From contig SVRJ01000002.1 in the NCBI GenBank assembly GCA_015064885.1, forward strand, positions 1 through 64,000: a DNA stretch of 64,000 nt, written 5' to 3'. The DNA is from Oscillospiraceae bacterium (GTDB lineage Bacteria; Bacillota; Clostridia; Oscillospirales; CAG-272). The translations under genes were made by a program, and so were the position numbers. The number at the start of each line of letters is the position of its first letter. Within the stretch, counting starts at the first letter, position 1. The notes beneath the pieces are model-generated. The model did no database searches. It saw nothing but the letters and a program-made list of their open reading frames with translations, and had not been told where the DNA came from. Positions 48,310-58,197 of the stretch are shown piece by piece.

Positions 48310-49923
48310 ATGCCCTATTACAAGACAGTGCTTTTCGATGCCGACGGAACTCTTCTTGATTTTCACGCAGCGGAAAGAAATGCTATAACGTATACGCTTA
48401 AAGAACATAATATAGAGCCTACGGATAAGGTTATAGAGGATTACAGCGTGATAAATCTCTCGTTGTGGAAGGAGCTTGAGCTCGGAAAAATAAAAAAATC
48501 AGAGCTTAAGGTGTGCCGTTTCTCTCGCCTTGCCGAGCTTTACGGCTTTGACATAGATCCTGCGGAATTTGCATATATGTACGAGGATACCCTCTCAAAA
48601 CAGGGAATACTTCTTGACGGAGCATTTGAGATCGTTTCGAGGCTTTACGCTGTTTCTGATATGTATATAATAACAAACGGAATAAAGAAGGTCCAAGAGG
48701 GAAGAATGTCGCGCGTTGCGATAACTCCGATGATAAAGAGCTCATTCATCTCTGACGAGGTGGGAGTTGAAAAGCCCAAGAAGGAATTTTTCGATTACGT
48801 TGAGTCTCATATAGAGGGCTTTGACAGAGAGCATACTCTTGTTGTGGGTGATTCTCTTTCCTCGGATATAAAGGGCGCGATAAATGCCGGTATAGATTGC
48901 GTGTGGTTCAACCCGGAGAAAAAGAATGCTCCTGAGGGTATGGATATTACGTACACCGTATCCTCTCTTGCGGAAATAGAAAATATCGTTCTCTATGGAA
49001 AAGAAAACACGGATGAGGCGTGTGCTTCTCTTTGTGAAATACTGAGAAGAGAGAAAGTGAGCTTTGAATGTGATTATCCCGCCTCCTCTCTTACAAGCTT
49101 CAGACTCGGAGGAGCGGTAAAATGCGCGATATTCCCCGACAGTGAAGAAGCTCTTGCATCGGCTCTCAACGCACTTCGTGAGTCAAATATGAAATACACC
49201 CTTCTCGGAAACGGATCTGACTGTGTTTTCCCGCAATCGGGATACAACGGTGCGGTTCTTGTCTGCTCAAGACTCAAGGGCCTCTCTGTAAACGGGAACA
49301 CTGTCAGCGCAGAGTGCGGAGTGGCTATGACGGCGCTTGCAGCATTCGCGAGAGACAACTCTCTTTCCGGACTTGAATTTTCTTACGGCATACCCGGAAG
49401 CGTCGGCGGTGGCGTGTATATGAATGCGGGCGCTTACGGCGGATGTATGTCAGATTGCGTAAAGAGTGCAAGAGTATACGATATGAAAAGAGAGTGCTTT
49501 GTTACCCTTACAAAGGAGGAGCTCGATCTTTCATACAGACATTCTGTTTTCGAGGATAATAAGCATCTTGTTCTCGTTTCCGCGGAATTTGAACTTAAGA
49601 ACGGAGACAAAGAGGCTATGTCCGAATATATGCATACGATAATGGAAAAGAGAAGAAAGAGTCAGCCTCTTGAATACCCCTCTGCCGGAAGCGTCTTCAA
49701 AAAGCCTGCGGAGGATATACACGTAAGCAGAATGATAGATGAAATGGGACTGAAGGGCCTCCGCGTCGGAGGAGTATGCGTATCACCGAAGCATGCGGGT
49801 TTTATCGTTAACGATCAGAACGGAAGCACTGACGATCTTAAGAGCCTTATAGCAAAGGTGAGAGAAAGATTTTATACCGAGCACAAAATAATGCTTGAGT
49901 GCGAGATCATATTCGTATCCTGA
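48310..49923 (+). CDS. murB: HAD hydrolase (YjjG-like) fused to MurB
   Basis: One continuous 537-residue frame holds two enzymes. Residues 1-232 are a YjjG-type HAD phosphatase with FDADGTLLDF, ITNG, KPKKEFF and VVGDSLSSDI. Residues about 240-537 are UDP-N-acetylenolpyruvoylglucosamine reductase with SYGIPGSVGGGVYMNAGAYGG, YRHSVF, the catalytic Ser461 in SAGSVFKKP and the final catalytic Glu in CEIIFVS. MurB makes UDP-MurNAc for peptidoglycan. No stop or internal ribosome-binding site separates the parts. The HAD part may act on a nucleotide, as YjjG does. whiA follows by 18 bases. Confidence 0.92.
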   Translation: MPYYKTVLFDADGTLLDFHAAERNAITYTLKEHNIEPTDKVIEDYSVINLSLWKELELGKIKKSELKVCRFSRLAELYGFDIDPAEFAYMYEDTLSKQGILLDGAFEIVSRLYAVSDMYIITNGIKKVQEGRMSRVAITPMIKSSFISDEVGVEKPKKEFFDYVESHIEGFDREHTLVVGDSLSSDIKGAINAGIDCVWFNPEKKNAPEGMDITYTVSSLAEIENIVLYGKENTDEACASLCEILRREKVSFECDYPASSLTSFRLGGAVKCAIFPDSEEALASALNALRESNMKYTLLGNGSDCVFPQSGYNGAVLVCSRLKGLSVNGNTVSAECGVAMTALAAFARDNSLSGLEFSYGIPGSVGGGVYMNAGAYGGCMSDCVKSARVYDMKRECFVTLTKEELDLSYRHSVFEDNKHLVLVSAEFELKNGDKEAMSEYMHTIMEKRRKSQPLEYPSAGSVFKKPAEDIHVSRMIDEMGLKGLRVGGVCVSPKHAGFIVNDQNGSTDDLKSLIAKVRERFYTEHKIMLECEIIFVS

Positions 49924-49941
49924 AAGCGAGAGTAAGATAAA

Positions 49942-50835
49942 ATGTCTCACACACAGAAGATAAGACAGGATATAGCGGATAATATCCCAAAGCAGGAGAG
50001 CTTGCGCAGGGCTATGCTTACAGGGATGCTTCTCGATTCGCATCCGGAAGGAGAAGCGTTAAGCGTGATCTTTTCATCGGAGGCGGCATGCGCGACCGTA
50101 CAAAAGCTTGCAAGGATACTTTTCGGAGCTTCGGCTGAGGCGTCCGAGAGGGTTATCGCGGGAAGAAAAAGCTATACGCTCTCTTTTCACTCGCATAAGC
50201 TTGCGGATACAATAGAGAAAAGGAAACGCGGACTCGGAGAATGCGAAATATCACTTGAAGAAGTACAGTATATTCTGCGAGGTGCGTTCCTGGCTATAGG
50301 AAGAATAAACGACCCTATGGCAGAGGCTCATATGGAATTTGCGTTTTCGGATGAAGACGTGGCAAGGGCATTTTGCGATTTCTTCGATCAGAATTCGCTT
50401 CCGTCTCCCGGATGCTCTGCAAGACGGAATAAATACGTTGTGTATTTTAAATCGAACGACAAAATATGTGACGTGCTTTCTGCAATGAAGGTGGAGAGCA
50501 TACTCTTTGAGTATATAAACACGGGAATATTCAAAGGGATAGGCAACAGTGAGCACCGAGCTACCAACTGTATATCGGGTAATATAAACAGAGCCGTCGT
50601 TGCGGGAAGCAGACATAGAGCGGCATGCGAGTATCTTCTCGGTATCGATGACGGTGCTATGCTTGATAGCGGAATGAGAACTACTGCGCTTTTGAGACTC
50701 AATAACCCGACGATGTCTCTGACAGAGCTTGCCGAGCTTCACGTTCCTCCGCTTACAAAGTCGGGGATAAATCACAGACTTAAAAAAATAATCGAGCTTG
50801 CCGAGAAGCTCGGCTTTAAGGAAACGGTCAACTGA
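49942..50835 (+). CDS. whiA: DNA-binding protein WhiA
   Basis: The 297-residue protein has the WhiA layout: an N-terminal LAGLIDADG-like homing-endonuclease fold (about 20-195) and a C-terminal helix-turn-helix with LRLNNPTMSLTELAELH and PLTKSGINHRLKKI. WhiA binds DNA and influences cell division and chromosome segregation in Firmicutes. Its usual neighbours rapZ and yvcK are missing between murB and whiA here. dnaE follows by 14 bases. Confidence 0.95.
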   Translation: MSHTQKIRQDIADNIPKQESLRRAMLTGMLLDSHPEGEALSVIFSSEAACATVQKLARILFGASAEASERVIAGRKSYTLSFHSHKLADTIEKRKRGLGECEISLEEVQYILRGAFLAIGRINDPMAEAHMEFAFSDEDVARAFCDFFDQNSLPSPGCSARRNKYVVYFKSNDKICDVLSAMKVESILFEYINTGIFKGIGNSEHRATNCISGNINRAVVAGSRHRAACEYLLGIDDGAMLDSGMRTTALLRLNNPTMSLTELAELHVPPLTKSGINHRLKKIIELAEKLGFKETVN

Positions 50836-50849
50836 AGAAAGGAAACGCT

Positions 50850-53800
50850 ATGGGATTTGTGCATTTGCATCTGCACTCGGAATACAGTCTGCTTGACGGA
50901 GCGTGCAGAATAAATGAAATAGCCAAAAAGGCAAAGAGCTGCGGTCAGAACGCTGTTGCGATAACAGACCATGGCGTTATGTACGGCACGTTTCCCTTTT
51001 ATGAAGCGTGCGTAAAGGAAGGAGTAAAGCCGATAATAGGATGCGAGTGCTACGTTACGGATGCGTCGATGAGTGATAGAAACCCATCCGAACGCAGGAG
51101 GCACCTCGTTCTCCTCTGTAAAAACGAAGTGGGATACCGCAATCTTTCGTATATGGTATCAAAGAGCTTTACAGACGGATTTTATTCAAAGCCGAGAATA
51201 GATCTTGAGCTTCTTTCATCGCACAGCGAAGGACTTATTGCTCTCAGCGGATGTATCTCCGGAAGAATACCTTCCGAGTTGCTTTCGGGAAACGTATACG
51301 CTGCCGAAAAGCACGCAATGAAGCTTAAGAGCATATTCGGAGACGACTTTTATATAGAAATACAAAATCACGGTCTTGAGGACGAGGCGGAGGTGTTCGG
51401 TCAGCTTATCTCACTTGCGAAAAAGCTTGATATAAAGCTCGTTGCAACAAACGACGTTCACTATCTTGAGAAGAAGGACGCAAAGGCACAGGAGGTGCTT
51501 ATGTGCGTTCAGACAAACACCGTATATAAGAGCAAGGAAGCGATGAGCTTCGGCTCGGAGGAATTCTATTTTAAGACAGAGAGCGAGATGCTCCGCGCGT
51601 TTGAGGGCGTTGAGGAGGCAGTACACGTTACTTGTGAGATAGCGGATAAGTGTAATTTTGCCTTCACGACGGATAAGATAATACCGCCAAAGCTCCCGAG
51701 AGAGATGTGCTCGGATACCGCTGCAGAGCTTCGCAGAAGGGTATATATCGGGCTTTCCGAGGCTGAAAAGAGCGGAAGAATAGAATACGGAAGATTTACG
51801 AGAACCGACTATGAGAACAGAATAGAGCGTGAGCTTGACTGTATTAACAGCATGGGCTATAACGACTACTTTCTTATTGTCGGAGATTACGTCGGGTATG
51901 CAAAATCAAAAGGCATATCAGTAGGTCCCGGGCGTGGCTCGGGTGCGGGAAGTCTTTGCGTTTATCTGCTCGGTATTACGGATGCGGATCCGCTCAGATA
52001 CGATCTTCTTTTCGAGAGATTTCTTAACCCCGAAAGAGTCAGTATGCCCGATATCGACGTTGACTTTTGCTATATACGGCGAGACGAGGTTATAAATTAC
52101 GTTATCGAAAAGTACGGAAGGGAAAACGTAGCACAGATAATAACCTTCGGTACACTTGCGGCAAAGGCTGCGGTCAGAGACGTCGGACGTGCTCTGAATA
52201 TACCTTACGCGGACGTTGACAGGCTTGCGAAGATGATCCCCTCGTTCCCCGGAGTTTCTCTTTCCGAGGCTGTTGAGAGAGCGGATATAAAGAGACTTTG
52301 TGCCGAGGATGACAGATACGGAGAGCTTATTGAGCTCGCCCTTGCAATCGAGGGAATGCCGAGAAACGTTTCGGTACATGCGGCGGGAGTTCTTATTTCC
52401 GACAGACCCGTGTACGAATATCTGCCTCTTGCAAAAAGCGGAGACGTTCTGGTCACACAGTTTGATATGGATTCCGTATCAAAGCTCGGACTTCTTAAAT
52501 ACGATTTTCTCGCTTTGAGATATCTGACTGTTATAAGTGACGCGGAGCGTGAGATACGCAGGAGAGATCCGTCGTTTGATATAGAGAAGGTCGGATTTGA
52601 CGACAGGGCGTCGTACGAGCTTATATCCCGCGGCGAGACTCTCGGAGTATTCCAGCTTGAATCTCCCGGAATGAGAAGAATGCTCGGAAATCTGAAGCCG
52701 ACATCAATAGAGGATATAACAGCGGCGATCGCGTTGTACCGCCCGGGACCGATGGAGTCGATACCGCAGTATATTGCCGCGAGAAACGATCCCGAAAGCG
52801 TCGAATATCTGACACCAAAGCTTATTCCGATACTTGAGTCGACACACGGCTGTATCGTGTATCAGGAGCAGGTAATGAGCATCTTCCGAGAGCTGGGAGG
52901 CTATACTCTCGGGCGCGCTGATATAGTAAGAAGAGCTATGTCAAAGAAGAAGCTCGACGTGATCCTTTCCGAAAAGGAGACCTTCATAAACGGAGCAAAG
53001 GCACGCGGAATATCCGAGGATATAGCAGCGACAGTCTTTGACCGTATAGAGGCGTTTGCTAACTATGCTTTCAATAAGAGCCATTCGGTTCCGTATGCAA
53101 TGATATCATACAGAACGGCTTACCTCAAGGCTAATTATCCCGCAGAGTTTTGTTCGGCTCTGCTTACGAGCGTGCTTTCAAACCCGGCAAAAGTAGCAGA
53201 ATATATAGACGATTTTTCACGCTATAAGGTCAGGCTGCTTCCTCCGGATATAAACGAGAGTATGAGCGATTTCTCTGTTTCGGGAAAGGATATACGCTTC
53301 GGGCTCATGGCTATAAAGTCTGTGGGCAGGCTTCCCGCGGTTGCCATAACCGAGGAGAGAAAGAGGGGAAGATACACCTCGTTCTCAGACTTTCTCGAAA
53401 GGATGCCGAAAAACGTTCTCAACAAGAGAACGGTGGAGGCTCTCATTCGCTCGGGCGCTTTCGATTCTCTCGGAGTATACAGGAGCAGGCTTATTGCGGT
53501 ATACGAGGAGCTTATGGAACAGATAAGCCGTGAAAGAGCCGGGGGAATAGAGGGACAGATGGATCTGTTTTCAGCCTCATCCGCAGGCAGTATAGGCTCT
53601 TTTGATATAAAGTATCCGAATCTGCCCGAATACGATTCAAGGACAAAGCTTTCTTTTGAAAAGGAATACCTCGGTCTTTACGTTTCGGGACACCTTACAG
53701 ATGATTATTCGAAGAATATAGAGGCTATATCCCCCACACCGATATATACTCTTGTAGGTGATGACGATGAAGATGACAGCTCCTCTCAGGTATCAGTTCC

Positions 53801-54392
53801 CGACGGTGAATACGTAAATATCTGTGGAGTTATTTCGGGAGTAAGCCTTAAGAAGACAAAGGCCGGAGCTGACATGGCATTCATGCGCGTTGAGGACAGG
53901 ACGGGAGAAATAGAGTGTATTGCATTTGACTCGGTCTACAAGAAATACTGTGACAAGATAGTAGGCGACAGAGTAGTATTCGTACGCGGAAGGTTTTCCG
54001 CAAAGGATGACGGAGATGCAAAGATCATAGTTTCCGCTATCGGAGATCTTACTCTTAACTCCGCATACGTTCAAAAGAAAAGCGAAAAGGATCGGTCGGA
54101 CAGCTCTGCGACCGACACGGGTAATGCCGCAGAGAGGGTGGAGAGAACCCACGCATCCGGCTCTGAAGAAAAGGAAATAAGTAAAATATATATCCGCCTG
54201 GATTCGCTTGAGTGCGATAAGGCGGATAGGGTAATGGCTATTGCGGACGTGTGCCCCGGAAACAAGGAGCTTATACTTTACGGAAAGAGGGAGCAGAGAT
54301 ACGTATCCTATTCAAGGGGTCTTACCGCAAACAAATTCATTCTTTCTCTGCTTATGACCTTTATATCGGAAGATGATATAGTTCTTAAATAG
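50850..54392 (+). CDS. dnaE: DNA polymerase III alpha subunit
   Basis: The 1180-residue protein has a PHP domain at the N-terminus (FVHLHLHSEYSLLDGACR), the palm with GPGRGSGAGSL (about residue 355) and the catalytic PDIDVDF (about 400), the fingers YRPGPM block, a helix-hairpin-helix region and a C-terminal OB domain (about 985-1085). The final part after residue 1100 is short. In Firmicutes with PolC, DnaE extends primers on the lagging strand. AAAGGAAA precedes the ATG. Confidence 0.97.
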   Translation: MGFVHLHLHSEYSLLDGACRINEIAKKAKSCGQNAVAITDHGVMYGTFPFYEACVKEGVKPIIGCECYVTDASMSDRNPSERRRHLVLLCKNEVGYRNLSYMVSKSFTDGFYSKPRIDLELLSSHSEGLIALSGCISGRIPSELLSGNVYAAEKHAMKLKSIFGDDFYIEIQNHGLEDEAEVFGQLISLAKKLDIKLVATNDVHYLEKKDAKAQEVLMCVQTNTVYKSKEAMSFGSEEFYFKTESEMLRAFEGVEEAVHVTCEIADKCNFAFTTDKIIPPKLPREMCSDTAAELRRRVYIGLSEAEKSGRIEYGRFTRTDYENRIERELDCINSMGYNDYFLIVGDYVGYAKSKGISVGPGRGSGAGSLCVYLLGITDADPLRYDLLFERFLNPERVSMPDIDVDFCYIRRDEVINYVIEKYGRENVAQIITFGTLAAKAAVRDVGRALNIPYADVDRLAKMIPSFPGVSLSEAVERADIKRLCAEDDRYGELIELALAIEGMPRNVSVHAAGVLISDRPVYEYLPLAKSGDVLVTQFDMDSVSKLGLLKYDFLALRYLTVISDAEREIRRRDPSFDIEKVGFDDRASYELISRGETLGVFQLESPGMRRMLGNLKPTSIEDITAAIALYRPGPMESIPQYIAARNDPESVEYLTPKLIPILESTHGCIVYQEQVMSIFRELGGYTLGRADIVRRAMSKKKLDVILSEKETFINGAKARGISEDIAATVFDRIEAFANYAFNKSHSVPYAMISYRTAYLKANYPAEFCSALLTSVLSNPAKVAEYIDDFSRYKVRLLPPDINESMSDFSVSGKDIRFGLMAIKSVGRLPAVAITEERKRGRYTSFSDFLERMPKNVLNKRTVEALIRSGAFDSLGVYRSRLIAVYEELMEQISRERAGGIEGQMDLFSASSAGSIGSFDIKYPNLPEYDSRTKLSFEKEYLGLYVSGHLTDDYSKNIEAISPTPIYTLVGDDDEDDSSSQVSVPDGEYVNICGVISGVSLKKTKAGADMAFMRVEDRTGEIECIAFDSVYKKYCDKIVGDRVVFVRGRFSAKDDGDAKIIVSAIGDLTLNSAYVQKKSEKDRSDSSATDTGNAAERVERTHASGSEEKEISKIYIRLDSLECDKADRVMAIADVCPGNKELILYGKREQRYVSYSRGLTANKFILSLLMTFISEDDIVLK

Positions 54393-54818
54393 TTATCCCG
54401 AAAAACCGTCTATATACGAGTCAAGCTCGGAATCGCTCTTTACCATAATTCCGATCTCGAGCTTGGCTCTGTCAGACATAGGCAGGGTATATGCGAGTAT
54501 ATCGAGTTGTCTGTAAAGCTTTCCGTCAGACAGATATACCGAGATATATCCGTCTTCGTCCTCTTTTATGACGTAGTATTCTGCGTCTCCCATGAGAGCG
54601 GTCTGAAGGCTTTCTGCATCGGTCGTGGTTTCTTCTTTGCTTGAATCGGTCACTTGCGCGGCGATATCAGCGCGGTTTCTTCCTTCTATGAAAAGGGCAC
54701 AAAGCATCATCAGAAGCCCGCAGAAAAATACAAGAAACGCAGGTATCACCGTAAGACAGATATTTTTTACTTGTCCGCGCCTTCCTTCGGGCGGATATAT
54801 ATATTCGTTTGTATTCAT
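54393..54818 (-). CDS. Single-pass membrane protein of unknown function
   Basis: The 141-residue protein has a short N-terminal tail with YIYPPEGRRG, one membrane segment (about residues 20-47) and a C-terminal region with charged and Thr-rich linker followed by a small mixed domain. I do not recognise it. It converges on dnaE with no gap: its stop lies next to the dnaE stop and no terminator is visible between them. GAGGTG precedes the ATG. Confidence 0.65.
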   Translation of the reverse strand: MNTNEYIYPPEGRRGQVKNICLTVIPAFLVFFCGLLMMLCALFIEGRNRADIAAQVTDSSKEETTTDAESLQTALMGDAEYYVIKEDEDGYISVYLSDGKLYRQLDILAYTLPMSDRAKLEIGIMVKSDSELDSYIDGFSG

Positions 54819-54967
54819 TATTACACCTCTTTTATACGTTGCTATAAAGTAAGTTTTCTTTATACAACAATATTATTACCTCAAATTCACAGTGTATTCA
54901 AAAAGAAATGGTATAATATAATTAGCAAAATTTACGAAAGGCGTCCCTTTGGGACGGAAAATTCCCT

Positions 54968-57541
54968 ATGGAAGAAAAACAAAGTGAAAAGATCAGATGG
55001 GGAAAAGAAATACTTAAGGTTCTTCGTATTATCGGCGGAGCACTGCTTAAGGTCTTTATCGTCCTCATTAACATTATTATCACTCTACTTCTTATATTGG
55101 CTATAATGGGCATCATATGCGGATGTGCTTTTGCAGTATATATTGATCAGAACGTCGATACGGAAATAGATGCAAATCTCTTCAGATTTACCGAATCATT
55201 GACGGGTAGTTCATCAGAGCTTTATTACTATGAGTTTACCGACAGAACTAACCGTGTGGGTGAGGCGATCCCGCTTGATGACGATCAGATATACGGAAGC
55301 GGAAAAAGCGTTCAGGTAAGCTATGAGGATATACCCGAGGATCTTATAAACGCTTTTATCGCGATCGAAGACAAGCGTTTCCGTACTCATGACGGCGTGG
55401 ACTGGATAAGAACGACGGGTGCATTCCTTCAGTTCTTCTCATCCTCAAGCTCAGGATACGGCGGTTCGACCATAACCCAGCAGCTCATCAAGAACGTAAC
55501 GGGTGACGACAGCTATAGGATACAAAGAAAGATACAAGAGATATTCTGGGCACTCGATCTTGAAAAGCAGATGGACAAGACCGAGATAATAACCGCTTAT
55601 ATGAATATAGTCGGTCTTGCAAACGGATATACGGGGGTAGGTGCTGCGGCTTACGGATACTTTTCAAAGGATGTAAGTGAGCTTACTCTTATAGAGTGCG
55701 CCGCTATTGCCGCCATAACTCAGAACCCTTCAAAATACAATCCTATAACAAACGAGAAAAACAATTTCAATCGCCGCGAGAACATTCTTTGGGAGATGCT
55801 CGATCAAGGCCTTATTACAAAGGCAGAATACGACGAAGCAAGCAACAAAAAGCTTGAACTTAACATCCCTGAGGAGGAGAAGAGCGAATACGGTATCAAC
55901 TCCTGGTATACCGATATGGTTATAGAGGACGTAATAGATGATCTCACGGAGCTCGGATATTCCTATGCTGCGGCTGAGCTCATGGTCTTCTCGGGCGGAC
56001 TTAAAATATACACGCTTGTTGATCCCGAGGTTCAAAGCACGCTTGAGGAAATATATCTCGACGACTCGAACTTCCCGACGATAAAGAGCGGTATAGCTCC
56101 TCAGTCGTCTGCTATCGTTCTCGATCCGTACACGGGTGACGTTCTCGGTGTTGCGGGAGCAAGAGGTGAAAAGAAGGGAAACCGTGTACAGAGCTTTGCT
56201 ACCGATGCGGTGCGCCCTGTCGGATCCTCTATAAAGCCTATTGCGGTATACGCTCCCTCATTTGAATACGGCGTTATACAGTGGAATACGGTATACGATG
56301 ACGTACCCGTAGATTTCGGACCGAATAATAACAAGGCGTGGCCGGTAAACACACCGAACACGTATGACGGTCTTATCAGCATAGACGAGGCACTTATTCA
56401 CTCCAAAAACACTATAGCTATCAGAACGCTTATGGATCTTGGCGTTGACAGATCCTTCGACTTCCTTGACAATCAGCTTAATTTCCATAGTCTTATCGAC
56501 AATCTTACGCTTGAGAGCGGTGTGACTCTCACCGACCGAGGTATTGCGGCACTTGCTCTCGGACAGTTCAACTACGGTATTACGATACGCGAGCTTGTCG
56601 GAGGATACACCATGTTCCCCAACAAGGGAATATCAAGTGAGCCTATATCATATCTTAAGGTGACCGACTCGCAGGGTAATATAATCCTGAACAACGAAAA
56701 CAAGGAAGGCCGTCAGAAGGTAGTCATCAGCGAAGAGAATGCATTCATTATGAATAAGCTTCTTCATAACGTTGCAGAAGGCGTTAAGCGCAGATACCCG
56801 ACGTTTGTAAGCTACGGAATAGACTACGCAGGTAAGACGGGTACAACTCAGAACCTTTACGACTACACCTTCGTTGGATATACTCCCTACTATATTTGCG
56901 GCGTCTGGTACGGACACGAGTATCCGAAGGCCCTGCCGGGAGCCGACTCGGGCGCGAGTGCTATTGCATGGGGTACTATCATGGCACGCCTCCACAAGGA
57001 TATCTATGAGGAGTCCAAGAATGGCGGAGAACCTCTCCGCAAGTTTGAGGAAGCTACAAACGATATAATTTCTATGGAATACTGCTATGACTCGGGTAAG
57101 CTTTGCACCTCTGCGTGTCTCGCTGACCCACGCGGAAGCAGGTCTACGCTCGGTTATTTTGTAAAAGGAACCGAACCGACAGAATACTGTGACAGACATA
57201 TTCTCGTTAAGTACGACAGTGTAAACGGAGGAGTTGCCGGATTTGACTGTCCTCCGCAGAATATCACTTACGTCAGCCTTGTAAAATACGAGAGATGGTT
57301 CCCGATAAAATCGGTACGAGTCGTTGACGCTCAGTATTTGTGGTATGAGCTTCCTCTCCAGTATGCACCGTATACCGCAAAGGCGTATCCGTATTACTAC
57401 AGTATGGGTAAGACGGGACACTGGCCGGGACTTACAAACAACGGAACCCATTTTAACAGATATGCTTCGGCATACTTTGATCTTGATGCATGGAGAGAAT
57501 GGGCTTCACAGCAGAGCACTAACGTTTCTCCCGGACAATAA
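54968..57541 (+). CDS. Class A penicillin-binding protein (PBP1A-like)
   Basis: The 857-residue bifunctional peptidoglycan synthase has a membrane segment (about 25-58), a GT51 transglycosylase domain with catalytic EDKRF (about 132) and GGSTITQQL (about 164), and a transpeptidase domain with SIKPI (catalytic Ser, about 421), SKN (about 480) and KTGT (about 621). A C-terminal region contains five Cys between about 703 and 760, a feature of some clostridial PBPs. The ribosome-binding site is weak, GGGACGG. A TATAAT lies at 54912-54917. Confidence 0.95.
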   Translation: MEEKQSEKIRWGKEILKVLRIIGGALLKVFIVLINIIITLLLILAIMGIICGCAFAVYIDQNVDTEIDANLFRFTESLTGSSSELYYYEFTDRTNRVGEAIPLDDDQIYGSGKSVQVSYEDIPEDLINAFIAIEDKRFRTHDGVDWIRTTGAFLQFFSSSSSGYGGSTITQQLIKNVTGDDSYRIQRKIQEIFWALDLEKQMDKTEIITAYMNIVGLANGYTGVGAAAYGYFSKDVSELTLIECAAIAAITQNPSKYNPITNEKNNFNRRENILWEMLDQGLITKAEYDEASNKKLELNIPEEEKSEYGINSWYTDMVIEDVIDDLTELGYSYAAAELMVFSGGLKIYTLVDPEVQSTLEEIYLDDSNFPTIKSGIAPQSSAIVLDPYTGDVLGVAGARGEKKGNRVQSFATDAVRPVGSSIKPIAVYAPSFEYGVIQWNTVYDDVPVDFGPNNNKAWPVNTPNTYDGLISIDEALIHSKNTIAIRTLMDLGVDRSFDFLDNQLNFHSLIDNLTLESGVTLTDRGIAALALGQFNYGITIRELVGGYTMFPNKGISSEPISYLKVTDSQGNIILNNENKEGRQKVVISEENAFIMNKLLHNVAEGVKRRYPTFVSYGIDYAGKTGTTQNLYDYTFVGYTPYYICGVWYGHEYPKALPGADSGASAIAWGTIMARLHKDIYEESKNGGEPLRKFEEATNDIISMEYCYDSGKLCTSACLADPRGSRSTLGYFVKGTEPTEYCDRHILVKYDSVNGGVAGFDCPPQNITYVSLVKYERWFPIKSVRVVDAQYLWYELPLQYAPYTAKAYPYYYSMGKTGHWPGLTNNGTHFNRYASAYFDLDAWREWASQQSTNVSPGQ

Positions 57542-57567
57542 TGCTGATGCAGAATATAAATACAAAG

Positions 57568-57603
57568 GAACGCATATACATTAGTGTATGCGTTCTTTTT
57601 TTG
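57568..57603 (+). terminator. Terminator of the PBP gene
   Basis: GAACGCATATAC pairs with GTGTATGCGTTC, followed by TTTTTTT. Confidence 0.92.
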
Positions 57604-57623
57604 AAAAAACGGAGGTGATCATA

Positions 57624-58115
57624 ATAAAAAAGAGACTGTGTTTTTCGGATTCGACAAAACGAACGGTAATATTTGCGCTATCCTTTCCAATCATTTCTTT
57701 AATACTTATTTGTGCTCCCGACCGATTGTTTTTGAATTACACTCTTATAGGAATAAACGCGAGGTTCCTTTCTCCGTTTTTGTTTCTTTTATTCGATCTT
57801 CTTGTGTGCTATTTTGCGGGGATAGGTTTTTTCGTATCTGACACCTGCCAAAGGAGGACATCTTCCGAATTGATGCACAAGGTGAAGATGCTTATGCTTT
57901 TGTCATTGTTTTTTATGCATTACTGGATATTTCTATTTATATTTTCAATGGAGATATTTGTGAGCTTCTTTTGCATACTTGCTTCTCTTTTTCTTTCGAT
58001 GTATGCGTTGCTCCTATCGTCAAGGTGTGTTAATTTGTGCTTTTTTTCTTTGATCGTTGTCTGCATGTGGGAGGTTTCTCTGCTGCTTTTGAGCTTGAGG
58101 TTTTTATTTATCTGA
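57624..58115 (+). CDS. Polytopic membrane protein with probable non-canonical start
   Basis: The frame has four to five hydrophobic segments and about 163 residues. The only in-frame ATG (57588) lies in the terminator stem of the PBP gene and has no ribosome-binding site. GGAGGTGAT, a near-perfect match to the 16S rRNA tail, lies at 57611-57619, and the in-frame codons at usable spacing are ATA at 57621 and 57624; a GTG at 57615 overlaps the site. Initiation at a rare ATA is thus suggested but unproven. The layout with HYWIFLFIFSM and a later MWEVSLLLL loosely recalls TspO/MBR proteins; I am not confident of that. Confidence 0.5.
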   Translation: MKKRLCFSDSTKRTVIFALSFPIISLILICAPDRLFLNYTLIGINARFLSPFLFLLFDLLVCYFAGIGFFVSDTCQRRTSSELMHKVKMLMLLSLFFMHYWIFLFIFSMEIFVSFFCILASLFLSMYALLLSSRCVNLCFFSLIVVCMWEVSLLLLSLRFLFI

Positions 58116-58197
58116 AAAGTTACCTCACTTATACAGAATGTTAATAAAAATATGGTAAAATAATCTCAGCTCACGACGTGTTTTTTAGGAGACTGAT

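Noticed and set aside
48990-49060. A separate start for MurB
   Set aside because: The ATG near 48997 is in another frame and meets a stop after about 16 codons; no ribosome-binding site is present in the MurB frame.
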